Part shown: positions 50,978 through 60,395 of the stretch, in pieces
Position numbering within the stretch: the first letter of the stretch is position 1
How the letters are laid out: each line of letters starts with the position of its first letter
Source: Paenibacillus_AQ nitricinens
GTDB lineage: Bacteria > Bacillota > Bacilli > Paenibacillales > Paenibacillaceae
Direction: 5' to 3'
DNA length: 64,000 bases
NCBI RefSeq assembly: GCF_052056485.1
Contig: NZ_CP183948.1
Location: forward strand, 4,650,001 to 4,714,000
Notes under the pieces: model-generated
Seen by the model: the letters and a program-made list of their open reading frames with translations, nothing else
Databases searched by the model: none
What the model was told of the DNA's origin: nothing
Program-made: the position numbers and the translations under genes

Positions 50978-52387
50978 CTATCCTTTCCGCTCTCGCAAGA
51001 AACAAAGACAAACAAAACCAGTAAAAGCAAGTCCTCCGATAGCTGCCAGTGAGAAGGAAAACGCCCTTACATAATCCGATAAATCTGCTTCCAAAAGAGG
51101 ATGTTTCAACGAAGTGGAGAACAAAATACCGATTAGTGCCACCCCTAACGAGTTTGCTAAATACATAAATGTAGTGATCAGACCTGATCCTGTGCCCGTA
51201 ATCCTTGCTGGTACTGAACTGAGCGTGACGTTGACTAGTGGTGTAGTAGCCATACCGAGACCGAAGCCATATATCAATAATATTAAAATATTTCGTGCGC
51301 CCAGTAGATGCGTTGCATCCACATTTAGCTCCCATATAAGCAATAAACTAGAGCATCCCATCATCAGTGCACCTATTTTAAGTACACTCATCCTCCATCT
51401 TCTGACCATTCGAGACGATATCAGAGAAGTCAGAAAAAAACCTATACCTATAGCCAAAAAAACCAAACTTGTATCTTGAACATTATAGTGCAAGCCAAAT
51501 TGCATATAGTAGCTTAAAACAAAAAAGAAGGAGAACATGCCTAAATAAAGGACAAGCACGGTCGCCAGACCTACACTAAATGTTCGATGTCTGAAAATAG
51601 ACAGATCGACTAATGGACAGTTCCCCTGCTTTCCTTTCCGATTTTCAACCCAGATAAAAGTAAACAACACGAATAAAGCTATAGTTAGACAGCCTGAGAT
51701 CCACAATGGCCACCCTTGTTTTTGTCCCTCAGATAACGGATAGATCAGCAGGAATAAACCGATCAGCAGTAGGATGCTTCCCGTCCAATCAATACTGTGC
51801 GTCTGCTCGGCCCGTGTTTCAGGAACAATCGGCATTAACAGCAAGACGAGAAGTCCGAAAGGCACATTGAAAAAAAATACCGTCCGCCAACCGAGATCGA
51901 ACGGATTCCAATTCACAATAGTGCCTCCGAGAATGAATCCGAAAGCGAATCCAATGCCAATCATTGCACCATAAATACCGAAAACAAGCCCCTTTTCCTT
52001 TGGCAGAAAGCTGACCTGAAGTGTAGACAATACCTGAGGCTGGATAAGCGCAGCTGCCATACCTTGTACGATGCGAATAACAATCAGAAGTGTCGGATCT
52101 GAGGTCAAACCACCCAACACTGCCATAATCGTAAATCCACTCACTCCGATAATCAGCAATCGTTTTCTGCCGTATATATCCCCAAGCTTTCCACTAATGA
52201 TCAACGCCACAGCTAATCCTAGCGAAAATCCGGTGACGATAAGCTGTGCTTCAGAGAAGCTCGCAAGCAAGCGATTTTGCATTAATGGAAGGGCGACTTG
52301 AATCATATAAGTATTCAATGAAATGAGTAATGTTGGAAGTAGAATAACCCATAGCGCATACCATCGTCGCGAATCATCTTCTTGCAT
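50978..52387 (-). CDS. MFS exporter, DHA2/EmrB type, Fur-box linked
   Basis: This 469-residue protein has about fourteen membrane segments and MFS motifs GKLGDIYGRKRLL (loop 2-3), RIVQGMAAALIQPQ and the DHA2-type GFGLGMATTPLVN. AGGTGG lies 8 bases before the ATG, and a Fur-type palindrome lies about 30 bases further upstream. A Fur box suggests export of a siderophore or metal-related compound rather than a drug; family membership alone cannot decide. It follows an AraC-type regulator gene that has its own Fur box. Confidence 0.92.
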   Translation of the reverse strand: MQEDDSRRWYALWVILLPTLLISLNTYMIQVALPLMQNRLLASFSEAQLIVTGFSLGLAVALIISGKLGDIYGRKRLLIIGVSGFTIMAVLGGLTSDPTLLIVIRIVQGMAAALIQPQVLSTLQVSFLPKEKGLVFGIYGAMIGIGFAFGFILGGTIVNWNPFDLGWRTVFFFNVPFGLLVLLLMPIVPETRAEQTHSIDWTGSILLLIGLFLLIYPLSEGQKQGWPLWISGCLTIALFVLFTFIWVENRKGKQGNCPLVDLSIFRHRTFSVGLATVLVLYLGMFSFFFVLSYYMQFGLHYNVQDTSLVFLAIGIGFFLTSLISSRMVRRWRMSVLKIGALMMGCSSLLLIWELNVDATHLLGARNILILLIYGFGLGMATTPLVNVTLSSVPARITGTGSGLITTFMYLANSLGVALIGILFSTSLKHPLLEADLSDYVRAFSFSLAAIGGLAFTGFVCLCFLRERKG

Positions 52388-52415
52388 TGTATTACCACCT
52401 CTTCATAAAAATCTA

Positions 52416-52430
52416 TGATACTGATTATCA
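52416..52430 (-). promoter_or_regulatory. Fur-type box before MFS exporter
   Basis: TGATACTGATTATCA (either strand close to 7-1-7) sits about 30 bases upstream of the exporter gene. One half departs from the consensus. Confidence 0.7.
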
Positions 52431-52579
52431 ATTAAAATAGTCTTTTTCTCTACCTGTTAAGGGAGATTTACTCCTTGATAAGGGAGCAAACACAAAAAAA
52501 CCTCAAGCAGGCAGAATATAGCGTTCGGAACCAAACCCTATGTTCTATTGCATGAAGCCATCTGTAAGTACAAATTCTT

Positions 52580-53584
52580 CTAGATTCTATTTCGCTCCAA
52601 AGTCTGATGTTCGATACGTCTTAAGTACTCGCTTGGATTGCAGCCATAGTGCTTACGGAAGGTTGTCGTGAAATTGCTGACATTACTATATCCGACCGAA
52701 ACGGCTGTTTTTCCTATATTCAAACCTTCTACCTCCATGTACCAAAGTGCCTTCTCCATCCGCTTTATACGAACAAGCTCGAAGATCGTCATGCCAAATA
52801 ACTCACGGAAACCCTTCTTTAGCTTGAATTCATTGATGCCTACCCGCTTGGCTAACTCACGTATGGACAGCGGTTGTTCGAAATGGATTTGCACCAACTC
52901 ATGTACCTGCTTTAGATTTATAATATCATCAGGCCGGAACGTCATACTCCCGCTCATAGAGCCGTAACCATCGGACTCCCCAAATAAAGCAATAAATTCA
53001 AGCGCTTTGCTCTCCATATATAATCGTCTCAATGTGCCATGATAAGTACAATGGATCATTTCAGAGACACATTTTCGAATCGCCGCAGTGTCAGGATAAC
53101 GATCAATATTTCCACGATGATGTTTAAGCCAGGTCTCCATCTGCTGTTTCTCCGCTAGATCTCCGGCATAATACAGCAGCTCGCTAGGAGCTAGCCGTAT
53201 TTCTAACAATTGATTGGGGACACCAGCTTTCTTCTCTTCATACACCTGAACATCCTCTAAAAAAAGAACATTGCCTGTTTGTTTCTCCGTATGACTTTCC
53301 TTGCCGTTCCATTCGCAATAGATTTCTCCACTCACGTTATAGCTTAGTTCGAACAACGGACAAGCTTCCTGAATATAGAGCTTCATATCTTGCTCGTAAG
53401 TTACATCCGTATACATGATCTCCATACCTGGACGAATCCGCGTACGTGTTATGCTTCCCTGACCGATATGCGAGGGTATGGTGAGATGTTGTTCCCACTG
53501 GTTGTGCTCAACATGCCCTTCTATCCGCTCTGTAAATTGTTCAAAAAGATCATGAATCTCCAAATTCAATATTTTTAAAGCCAT
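52580..53584 (-). CDS. AraC-family regulator, PchR-like
   Basis: This 334-residue protein has a C-terminal AraC domain (about 230-330, with IRELAKRVGINEFKLKKGFRELFG and TAVSVGYSNVSNFTTTFRKHYG) and a long N-terminal sensing region. The pattern resembles PchR-type iron/siderophore regulators. The ATG at 53584 has AAGGAGAGG upstream; the open frame also runs 13 codons further. A 23-base Fur palindrome lies about 50 bases upstream, and the MFS exporter gene follows, so it likely controls exporter output in response to siderophore. Target and ligand are inference. Confidence 0.88.
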   Translation of the reverse strand: MALKILNLEIHDLFEQFTERIEGHVEHNQWEQHLTIPSHIGQGSITRTRIRPGMEIMYTDVTYEQDMKLYIQEACPLFELSYNVSGEIYCEWNGKESHTEKQTGNVLFLEDVQVYEEKKAGVPNQLLEIRLAPSELLYYAGDLAEKQQMETWLKHHRGNIDRYPDTAAIRKCVSEMIHCTYHGTLRRLYMESKALEFIALFGESDGYGSMSGSMTFRPDDIINLKQVHELVQIHFEQPLSIRELAKRVGINEFKLKKGFRELFGMTIFELVRIKRMEKALWYMEVEGLNIGKTAVSVGYSNVSNFTTTFRKHYGCNPSEYLRRIEHQTLERNRI

Positions 53585-53631
53585 CGAAAGCCTCTCCTTC
53601 TTCGCCAATACAAATAAAGCCATTCACAACT

Positions 53632-53654
53632 CAAATGATAATCGTTATCATTTG
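53632..53654 (-). promoter_or_regulatory. Fur box, 23-base palindrome
   Basis: CAAATGATAA, TCG, TTATCATTTG forms a palindrome with only the central base unpaired, a strong Fur site about 50 bases before the AraC gene. Confidence 0.9.
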
Positions 53655-53720
53655 TAAGTGTCAACATGGAATAGATCTATAGGAAATTTATCACCACCTG
53701 GGATGGTACCTAGGTTTACA

Positions 53721-53761
53721 TAAAAAAGCGTTGGTGGATTTTCCTCCTACCAACGCCTTTG
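53721..53761 (-). terminator. terminator after CheB-like gene
   Basis: AGGCGTTGGT pairs with ACCAACGCT on the minus strand and TTTTTTATG follows. Confidence 0.88.
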
Positions 53762-53776
53762 GTAATAATTTATTCA

Positions 53777-54862
53777 TTAAAATTGTTCGTCCAACATCCC
53801 CGTAACCTCCATAATCTTCGAGGCTAACAAGAACGAAGGAACTACATAATCCACGCACCCGAGCTCAACTGCCGCTTCAGGCATTTCATTTACAATCGAA
53901 GTCTCTTGCGATTCTACAAGAATAGATTGGGCGCCAGCATGTTTGGCATTCAGCATGCCTCTCGAGCCATCGCTTCCCCTTCCGGTCATTAGAATCAAAT
54001 GCTGCTTCAAGCTTTTCAGTCCAGAAATCGATTCGAACAATATATCAATGGATGGACGGTATCCGTTCACTGGGGCTTTCTTGTGAAGTTTGATTCTACA
54101 TACTTGTCCTTGCTGAACTACGGTCATATGACAATTACCAGGTGCAATATATGCCGTTCCGCCATGTACCAATTGATCATCTTTCGCCTCAACCACCCGT
54201 ACACTTGAGAATCGATTCAATCGTTCTGCTAATACTTTCGTATACTTGGGTGGCATATGCTGAACGATTAACAAAGGATATGGGAAGTTTGCTGGGAGCG
54301 AGCTAATTACAATTTCAAGCGCCTTCGGGCCACCAACTCCACATCCTATGGCTACGATTTGATCGAATTCTTCCATACACCCGTTCTTAGAATTGTCTTC
54401 TGCCTGTTGTCCTGTCATCACTTTCGAAACAGTAATATTGTTAAGAATAAGGGTTCTCAAAGGAATTTGAGCAGCTTGTTTGATTTTGAATATTAGCTCG
54501 TCTTTTATTTGGGATAAATCAGGCCCATGGAATTGTGTGGGCTTGGATATAAAATCTACAGCTCCGTTCTGTAGACCTGTGATAGTTGCTGTTATTCCAT
54601 CCTTTGATCCTGAGCTTAGGATAAGGATAGGGGTTGGACGTTGTGACATAATACTAGAGAGCGCTACTAAACTATTCAATTCTGGCACTTCTATATCAAT
54701 CGTCACGACATCAGGCCTAAGTTCTTGAACCATGCTAACCGCTTCGGATGCATTTCGAGCTGCTCCAATGACCTCGATAATTGAATCCTCCGCAATAAGG
54801 TTCGAGATCTGTTTACGCATCATTACTGAAGTAGCTACAACGAGCACCTTTAACTTTTGCAC
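53777..54862 (-). CDS. CheB-like protein with degenerate receiver and missing catalytic serine
   Basis: The 361-residue protein has the two CheB parts: a receiver (about 1-125) and a methylesterase-like domain (about 165-358). CheB normally removes methyl groups from chemoreceptors. Here the receiver keeps D56 and K107 but the acidic pair that binds Mg2+ is A10-T11. In the esterase domain the GASTGG motif reads GCGVGG, so the catalytic serine is G175, while H202 and D298 remain. Both phosphorylation and esterase activity should be impaired. The GTG start at 54862 has AGGAGAGGAG upstream. It follows a chemoreceptor gene by 41 bases. It may serve as a binding or scaffold protein. Confidence 0.88.
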   Translation of the reverse strand: MQKLKVLVVATSVMMRKQISNLIAEDSIIEVIGAARNASEAVSMVQELRPDVVTIDIEVPELNSLVALSSIMSQRPTPILILSSGSKDGITATITGLQNGAVDFISKPTQFHGPDLSQIKDELIFKIKQAAQIPLRTLILNNITVSKVMTGQQAEDNSKNGCMEEFDQIVAIGCGVGGPKALEIVISSLPANFPYPLLIVQHMPPKYTKVLAERLNRFSSVRVVEAKDDQLVHGGTAYIAPGNCHMTVVQQGQVCRIKLHKKAPVNGYRPSIDILFESISGLKSLKQHLILMTGRGSDGSRGMLNAKHAGAQSILVESQETSIVNEMPEAAVELGCVDYVVPSFLLASKIMEVTGMLDEQF

Positions 54863-54903
54863 TACTTCTCCTCTCCTATCAATGATGATCCCCATGACAC
54901 TGT

Positions 54904-56502
54904 TTATTTAACTTTAAAAATAGATACGAGTGCATTTAGTTCCTCCGCAAGCTGTGCTAACGCATTAGCCGTTGTTGCCGTTTCACTGCTGCTTGCCGCC
55001 ATTTCTTCCGTTGCTGCCGATATACTCTCGATCGAGTACAACACCTCTGATGACTGCGCGGCCTGTTCTTCACTGGCAGCAGCGATTTCTGTTACTTTAT
55101 GTGCGGTATCGTTCACCATAGAGAGAATATGATCAAAGGCTTCCCCATTTTTCTGTGAAAAAGCTACACCTTCGACTACAGCCTTCACGCTATGTTGCGT
55201 ATTCTTCTGCATTTCTTTAATAATGTCCGTGACTTGCTTAGTAGCCTCACTGCTCCGCTCTGCTAGCTTTCTTACTTCATTCGCTACAACGGCAAAACCT
55301 CGGCCCTGTTCACCAGCACGAGCCGCTTCTATAGCTGCGTTAAGAGCCAGCAGATTTGTCTGTTTTGCAATATCATCAATGACCGCAATGATCTCACCAA
55401 TTTTATCTGAGCCTTCTTCTAGTCTAGACATTTGGTTGTTAAGTAACGTCATCCCTTGAATGGAGTCAGTAACCACCGCACCTCCATCCTGAGCAATACG
55501 CATCGTATGATCTGACAGCTCTGAGGCTTGCTCTGCACTCTGAGCTACTGAATTAATCGCTTCAGACAATTCTCGGAACAACTCATTCATTGTTTGCGCT
55601 GCAGTTGCTTGACTCATGCTGCCGCTAGCTACTTCCTCAGTACTTGCTGATATTTGCTGTGCTGCCGCCGAGACACTTTCTGCAGAGGACAAAATCCCCC
55701 CCACAGTATGCCTTAAGTTCAGAACCATTTCATTCACAGAATTCGCAAGTTTGCCGATCTCATCCTTAGAATTCAGATTCGATGTTTCGCTTAAGTCTCC
55801 ATTGGCTACTTTACCTAGCAGGCGCATCACTTGATTAAGAGGCCGTGCTATAATTTGCGAGATTAGATAGCCAAAACCCACGCTGATTAAAAGTGCAATG
55901 ATAGTAACACTAAAGGTAATCAACCGAGAGGATTGATATAATTCATTCGCATTATCACTGGATTCCTGTGCCTGCTTCATATTGATGTCAATTAAACCTT
56001 GCAAGAAATTCGTCATCTCCGTAGTGGCCAGCTGTAAATCGCCTGTCAGCAAATAATTCGTATATTCTTCATTACTAATGATCTTCTTATCCAATTCAAT
56101 TGCATGATCCACGCTGGTGGTATAGCGTTGCCAGATCTCAGGATAATCCTTCATTTTCTCTAATTCTTCTTCTCTCAATCTTGTCTTACTATATTTACTC
56201 ATGATGTCTTCAATGCTTTGGACATTCTTATGTAATTTATCCCGATATTCTTTTTTCTTCACCTCGGTTTGGGCCATTGTATTTATATCCCGGATGTTTA
56301 TTCTATTCGTTAAAAAAAGTTCATTCGCTTCACCGAGATAGGCAATCGGTGTTAAGCGATTTTTATACATATCCTCGATGGACTCATCCATCTTACTCAA
56401 ATTACTTATTCCATAGAATCCTACAAAGCATAAAATGACTGATACCAACACAAATGCTGAGATTAGCTTCACTGCTGTTCTCAAATTATAAAACCATTTC
56501 AT
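54904..56502 (-). CDS. methyl-accepting chemotaxis protein
   Basis: This 532-residue receptor has two membrane segments (about 11-32 and 178-200), an outside four-helix-bundle domain between them, HAMP (about 200-255) and a long cytoplasmic signalling coiled coil with the tip motif IAKQTNLLALNAAIEAARAG near 370-390. The sensing domain is a 4HB-type and its ligand is unknown. No CheA, CheW, CheR or flagellar gene is near, so it is an orphan receptor in this window. The ATG at 56502 has GAGG 9 bases upstream. A CheB-like gene follows it. Confidence 0.93.
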   Translation of the reverse strand: MKWFYNLRTAVKLISAFVLVSVILCFVGFYGISNLSKMDESIEDMYKNRLTPIAYLGEANELFLTNRINIRDINTMAQTEVKKKEYRDKLHKNVQSIEDIMSKYSKTRLREEELEKMKDYPEIWQRYTTSVDHAIELDKKIISNEEYTNYLLTGDLQLATTEMTNFLQGLIDINMKQAQESSDNANELYQSSRLITFSVTIIALLISVGFGYLISQIIARPLNQVMRLLGKVANGDLSETSNLNSKDEIGKLANSVNEMVLNLRHTVGGILSSAESVSAAAQQISASTEEVASGSMSQATAAQTMNELFRELSEAINSVAQSAEQASELSDHTMRIAQDGGAVVTDSIQGMTLLNNQMSRLEEGSDKIGEIIAVIDDIAKQTNLLALNAAIEAARAGEQGRGFAVVANEVRKLAERSSEATKQVTDIIKEMQKNTQHSVKAVVEGVAFSQKNGEAFDHILSMVNDTAHKVTEIAAASEEQAAQSSEVLYSIESISAATEEMAASSSETATTANALAQLAEELNALVSIFKVK

Positions 56503-56640
56503 CCTTCTGCACCTCATTACGTTAGTCAATTTTTAGTAATTCTTAGGAACTATTTCATCATAAACGGTAAGCAGAATATGGTAACCGAAAATAAATGGCG
56601 TGAGCACGCAAAATTATTGCGCACCTCCGCAATGAAGCGC

Positions 56641-56683
56641 AAAACAAAAAATCCCGCCTCACTATCTAGTGATCGGGATTTCA
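56641..56683 (-). terminator. terminator after ComA-like regulator
   Basis: AAATCCCG pairs with CGGGATTT on the minus strand and a T-run follows. It separates the regulator from the chemoreceptor gene, so those genes may be a separate unit. Confidence 0.82.
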
Positions 56684-56706
56684 ATCTATAGGGTTGTTAC
56701 GTATTT

Positions 56707-57369
56707 TCACAATGAATTAGTAAAATCTGATTCCTTCAATATTCCGAGCCGTTTAGCCTTTATAGCCGCTTCAATTCTAGATTTCACATTTAGCTTTTGG
56801 AACAAATTCGTTAAACTATATTCTAGTGACCGCTGACTCATAAGCACAATCTCCGCTATTTCCTTATTACTTTTTCCTTTTGCAATTTCCGTCAGCATTT
56901 CATGTTCTCTTTTGCTAATCATGGAGGTTGCTTGTTCATCATTGATCTCTAAACCTTTAGGAGGTACTTTTCTTAACTGCTTTACTAAGGTCCGCGGTAG
57001 AATGACTTCCCCTCTTAATGCACATCGTACCGCTGTAATCAACTGCTCTCTATTGGTTGTTTTTGAAATAAACCCAAAGATCCCCGATTCGATCATCAGG
57101 TTAAATTTGTTAGTAAATTCATATCCGGTGTAGATTAAGATAGTCGCATCCGCGTTCATTATTAATACTTGCTTCGCCAAATCAATCCCATTCACATCCG
57201 CGATATGAAGATCAAATAACATTACGTCAAAGGAATGACTACTCACCATTTCAAGCACTTCATTCGCTGAATTAGCTAGAGTAACCTTCATGTCTCCCTC
57301 TTGCTCTAATATCATTCTAGTCCCTTCCATAACAGATGGATGATCATCCACTAACAATATTTGAATCAT
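56707..57369 (-). CDS. ComA-like LuxR-type response regulator
   Basis: The 220-residue regulator has a receiver (about 1-120, with D8-D9, phosphoacceptor D53 in MLFDLH and K in ISKTTN) and a LuxR/NarL helix-turn-helix (about 155-210, with SKREHEMLTEIAKGKSNKEIA). It resembles ComA through DDHPSVMEGT, ILIYTGYE and SQRSLEYSLTNLFQKLNV. ComA controls competence and quorum-responsive genes in B. subtilis; here the role is not known. The ATG at 57369 was preferred over a TTG eight codons upstream. It follows the PAS kinase gene by 40 bases and is its partner. Confidence 0.9.
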   Translation of the reverse strand: MIQILLVDDHPSVMEGTRMILEQEGDMKVTLANSANEVLEMVSSHSFDVMLFDLHIADVNGIDLAKQVLIMNADATILIYTGYEFTNKFNLMIESGIFGFISKTTNREQLITAVRCALRGEVILPRTLVKQLRKVPPKGLEINDEQATSMISKREHEMLTEIAKGKSNKEIAEIVLMSQRSLEYSLTNLFQKLNVKSRIEAAIKAKRLGILKESDFTNSL

Positions 57370-57409
57370 GCCTATGACTACCCCTCTATCCAATTGTTAT
57401 GCCGCATGA

Positions 57410-60343
57410 TTAATCTGCAGGTATAGATATATTGACCGCTAATCCCTTTTTATCTGGCGAGTGAAATACTATTGTCCCATCCATACTTCGAACTCTTTCC
57501 TTCATCCCATAAATCCCCATACTTGTAAGTGAATCCTCACCAAATAAATTCATTCCGATTCCGTTATCTATATAATCCAAATGAATATGATTGTCTTCAC
57601 TAGCTAAGGTGATGCGTACTTCTGTCGCAAAAGAATGCTTTGCTGCATTAGCCAAAAGTTCTTGCACAATACGGTACAGGCCTATAAGCACTTCATCATC
57701 TAACTTATGTGTGAATCCTTCAGACTCGAAATAAATCTGATAGTTGGTACGTAGCTGCGTAAATTCAAACAACGTCTCCAGCGAGGAGATAAGACCTTCA
57801 TTGATTAATGCAGGAGGTCTGAGCTCGTTACAAATAATCCGAAGTTGATAAATAACATCTAGTAACCCTTCTGCAATCTGTTCTAGCAGTTCCCTAAGAT
57901 CCCCATTGATGGACTTTTCACCTAACAGTAGATCCAACTTACGATACCAGATAATCTGTTCTTGAAGCGCTGAGTCGTGTAAGTCCTGAGCAAGTCTTTT
58001 TCGCTCATTCTCGGATAAATTAAACATAAATCGGAGCAGCCATGTAGGAGCCACTTGCTTGGAAGCTGCAAGCTCAAGATCCTTCGTTAAATCTTCGATA
58101 AGCAAAAAATGATCAAAAAGAACACTGACATAACGGGTAATCGTCTCAAGCCATACTCGAATAGAGCTTATTTCTAGTAAAAGCGTCTTCTCGTTAATCG
58201 ATAGCAAGTAGCTTTTTCCGCGGGACTCCCCGATCTTGAGTGAATACCCTTGCTCCGTCTCGATAATTTCACATAATTTATCATAATTAGATTCAACTGC
58301 AATAAAATCAATATTTGTTATCTGCAGGGTATCTCTGACTTCTCTAAGCAACCGCTGTTCCATATGGCTAATCTTCATCACACCAAAAAGATCTTGGGAG
58401 AACTGATCCAGACTCATTTGCAAGCGAAAATACCGTTCCTCACTCTCACGAATAATCTTCTCTGTATGTTCTCTGTCCTCATCTGCTTTTTTTCGATCAC
58501 TTATATCCCTAAATACAGAGATACATGCGACTTTTCCTTTGTACAAAATGGAGCTAGCTGTCACCTCCACATCGATGATCGTTCCATCCGAACGTACGAC
58601 CTTTTGTTCAACAGGAAATAAGATTTTATAAGGTTCTTTATAGATTTCATGCATGCGTTCTTTCGTCAGCGACAGATACTCCGGATGTGCCCAATTGAAA
58701 ATATTTTTACCAATCAATTGACTCTCATCGCAAACACCAAATAAACCAAGACAGGAGAAATTCACATAAACAAACTTATAATCGCTATGGAGAACGACCG
58801 CTTCGGGCGACATCTTTATCAACTGCTGATTGAGCTCCTCGCTTTCCCTTAATTCTCTTTCCATCCGGACTCTCTTAGTGATGTCTCTTGCTACAATTAC
58901 AATGCTCATTACTTCTCCATCCTCACCTAGAACGGGAGTAGCAAGACATTCTAAATTTAAGATATAACCTTTTGAGTGAATAAAACGATTGTAAAACATC
59001 TTGCTTGCTTTTGTCCGAAAAATATTTGATATCTGTTCACGCAAGCTTTCTTGCTCATCTGGATCGATATACTTAAGTATGGTAGTGTCTTTGATTAGCC
59101 CTACAGGAATACCAATTAGGGTTTCGCAGGAAGGCGAGGCTACAATGAAATTTCCTTTCTGATCCAGTACCCCCATCATATCCTTCATGTTATTAATAAT
59201 AAGTCTGTACTCTGCTTCACGCTGTGCCAGCTTATGTTCTACTTCTACTGTTGATGTTATATCTTTAGCGACCACAAAAGCACCCACAATACGACTATTC
59301 ACATAAATAGGGATATTTTTCATAGTCCAGTGGCTCACTGTTCCATCTTTACGCGAAGAGGCAACAACATAGTGCTGAGCAGATCCCCGTACTGTTCTTT
59401 CAAAAAAATCCGACATCCTCAGTATATTTTCTACTCCAAATAGATTCATGATGGACAAGTTCTCTCCGACCATATTTAAAGCTTCTCCAGTAATTTGCTC
59501 TGCTGCGGAATTGATTGCCAAAATATTACCTTGCAGATTCACCTCGCATACGACGTCTGAGTTATAGTCAAATAAGGATTTATAGCGCTGTTCACTTTTG
59601 AGTAATGCCTCCTTCATTAACTTTCTTTCAGTGATATCTGCCAAGATCCCGTCTAGCCGAACAACCGCTTGGGATTCATCTAGACTGGGTATGATTCTGA
59701 CCTGTAGCCATCGAGGCTCGCCACTTGCGTGGATAATCCGATATTCACTAAGTTGTGGAATCCCTTGACCAACCGATGATATTATCTCTTGAATCAGGGG
59801 GGTTTCTTCTTTATGCGCAATACGGAACCAAAAATCATCCTCTTTCGCCTGTTCAACGGAATAACCAGTGATATTGTGAACCGCATCCGATACAAACAAT
59901 ACTTTCTTTGCAACATAATCAAAAGACCAAATCGCCACGTCAAGGTTAGAGAACATCTGTTGATACAAAGAAAAGGTGCTTTCTAATTGAATTTGCGCCG
60001 TTTTTTGTTCAGTAATGTCCAGCATAATTCCATCTATTCGGCAAACCTTGCTCTCCTTATTCAGGATTGGCGTGCCAATACTTTGAACCCACTTCAGTCC
60101 TTTAGCAGGTAGTTTCATCCGATACTCAAGACAACTGATATGACCAGCATTTAATCTTTCCATGTAGGCATCATATCGATCAAGATCCGCTACATTCACA
60201 AGTTCCCGCAAAAAATTAGGGTTGTGCGGTTTAGTCTTACTTGTGCAACCAACCCATTCCTCTAAAATATTCGACATCGTCAGCAGATTTTCTTCCATAT
60301 CCAAAGACCATGTGATCACATTCTCGTCACCGAGTGAATCCAT
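57410..60343 (-). CDS. multi-PAS cytosolic histidine kinase
   Basis: This 977-residue kinase has no membrane segment. Five PAS-type domains follow one another (about 1-115, 120-245, 245-370, 370-495, 495-620), each ending in a form of DITERK or DISDRK. A linker of about 150 residues follows, then a HisKA_3 box with H789 in LAQDLHDSALQ, and a HATPase domain with VQELLANAAKHS and DNGIGM. Five sensory modules suggest it integrates redox, light or small-ligand signals in the cytosol. GGAGGTGAT lies near the ATG. Its partner is the ComA-like regulator that follows, making a ComP/ComA-like pair without a ComP-type membrane domain. Confidence 0.92.
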   Translation of the reverse strand: MDSLGDENVITWSLDMEENLLTMSNILEEWVGCTSKTKPHNPNFLRELVNVADLDRYDAYMERLNAGHISCLEYRMKLPAKGLKWVQSIGTPILNKESKVCRIDGIMLDITEQKTAQIQLESTFSLYQQMFSNLDVAIWSFDYVAKKVLFVSDAVHNITGYSVEQAKEDDFWFRIAHKEETPLIQEIISSVGQGIPQLSEYRIIHASGEPRWLQVRIIPSLDESQAVVRLDGILADITERKLMKEALLKSEQRYKSLFDYNSDVVCEVNLQGNILAINSAAEQITGEALNMVGENLSIMNLFGVENILRMSDFFERTVRGSAQHYVVASSRKDGTVSHWTMKNIPIYVNSRIVGAFVVAKDITSTVEVEHKLAQREAEYRLIINNMKDMMGVLDQKGNFIVASPSCETLIGIPVGLIKDTTILKYIDPDEQESLREQISNIFRTKASKMFYNRFIHSKGYILNLECLATPVLGEDGEVMSIVIVARDITKRVRMERELRESEELNQQLIKMSPEAVVLHSDYKFVYVNFSCLGLFGVCDESQLIGKNIFNWAHPEYLSLTKERMHEIYKEPYKILFPVEQKVVRSDGTIIDVEVTASSILYKGKVACISVFRDISDRKKADEDREHTEKIIRESEERYFRLQMSLDQFSQDLFGVMKISHMEQRLLREVRDTLQITNIDFIAVESNYDKLCEIIETEQGYSLKIGESRGKSYLLSINEKTLLLEISSIRVWLETITRYVSVLFDHFLLIEDLTKDLELAASKQVAPTWLLRFMFNLSENERKRLAQDLHDSALQEQIIWYRKLDLLLGEKSINGDLRELLEQIAEGLLDVIYQLRIICNELRPPALINEGLISSLETLFEFTQLRTNYQIYFESEGFTHKLDDEVLIGLYRIVQELLANAAKHSFATEVRITLASEDNHIHLDYIDNGIGMNLFGEDSLTSMGIYGMKERVRSMDGTIVFHSPDKKGLAVNISIPAD

Positions 60344-60361
60344 ATTGAGATCACCTCCACA

Positions 60362-60395
60362 TAAAAAGCCCCCCCTTTTCGGGGCGGCTTTTTGT
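60362..60395 (-). terminator. terminator after sigF
   Basis: AAAAAGCC with CCCC pairs with GGGG and GGCTTTTT around a GAAAA loop on the minus strand, just before the kinase gene. Confidence 0.88.

Noticed and set aside
54800..54862. Sequence error as cause of the altered CheB residues
   Set aside because: The frame is open and the changes are clean codon substitutions in separate motifs, with the rest of the protein well kept.
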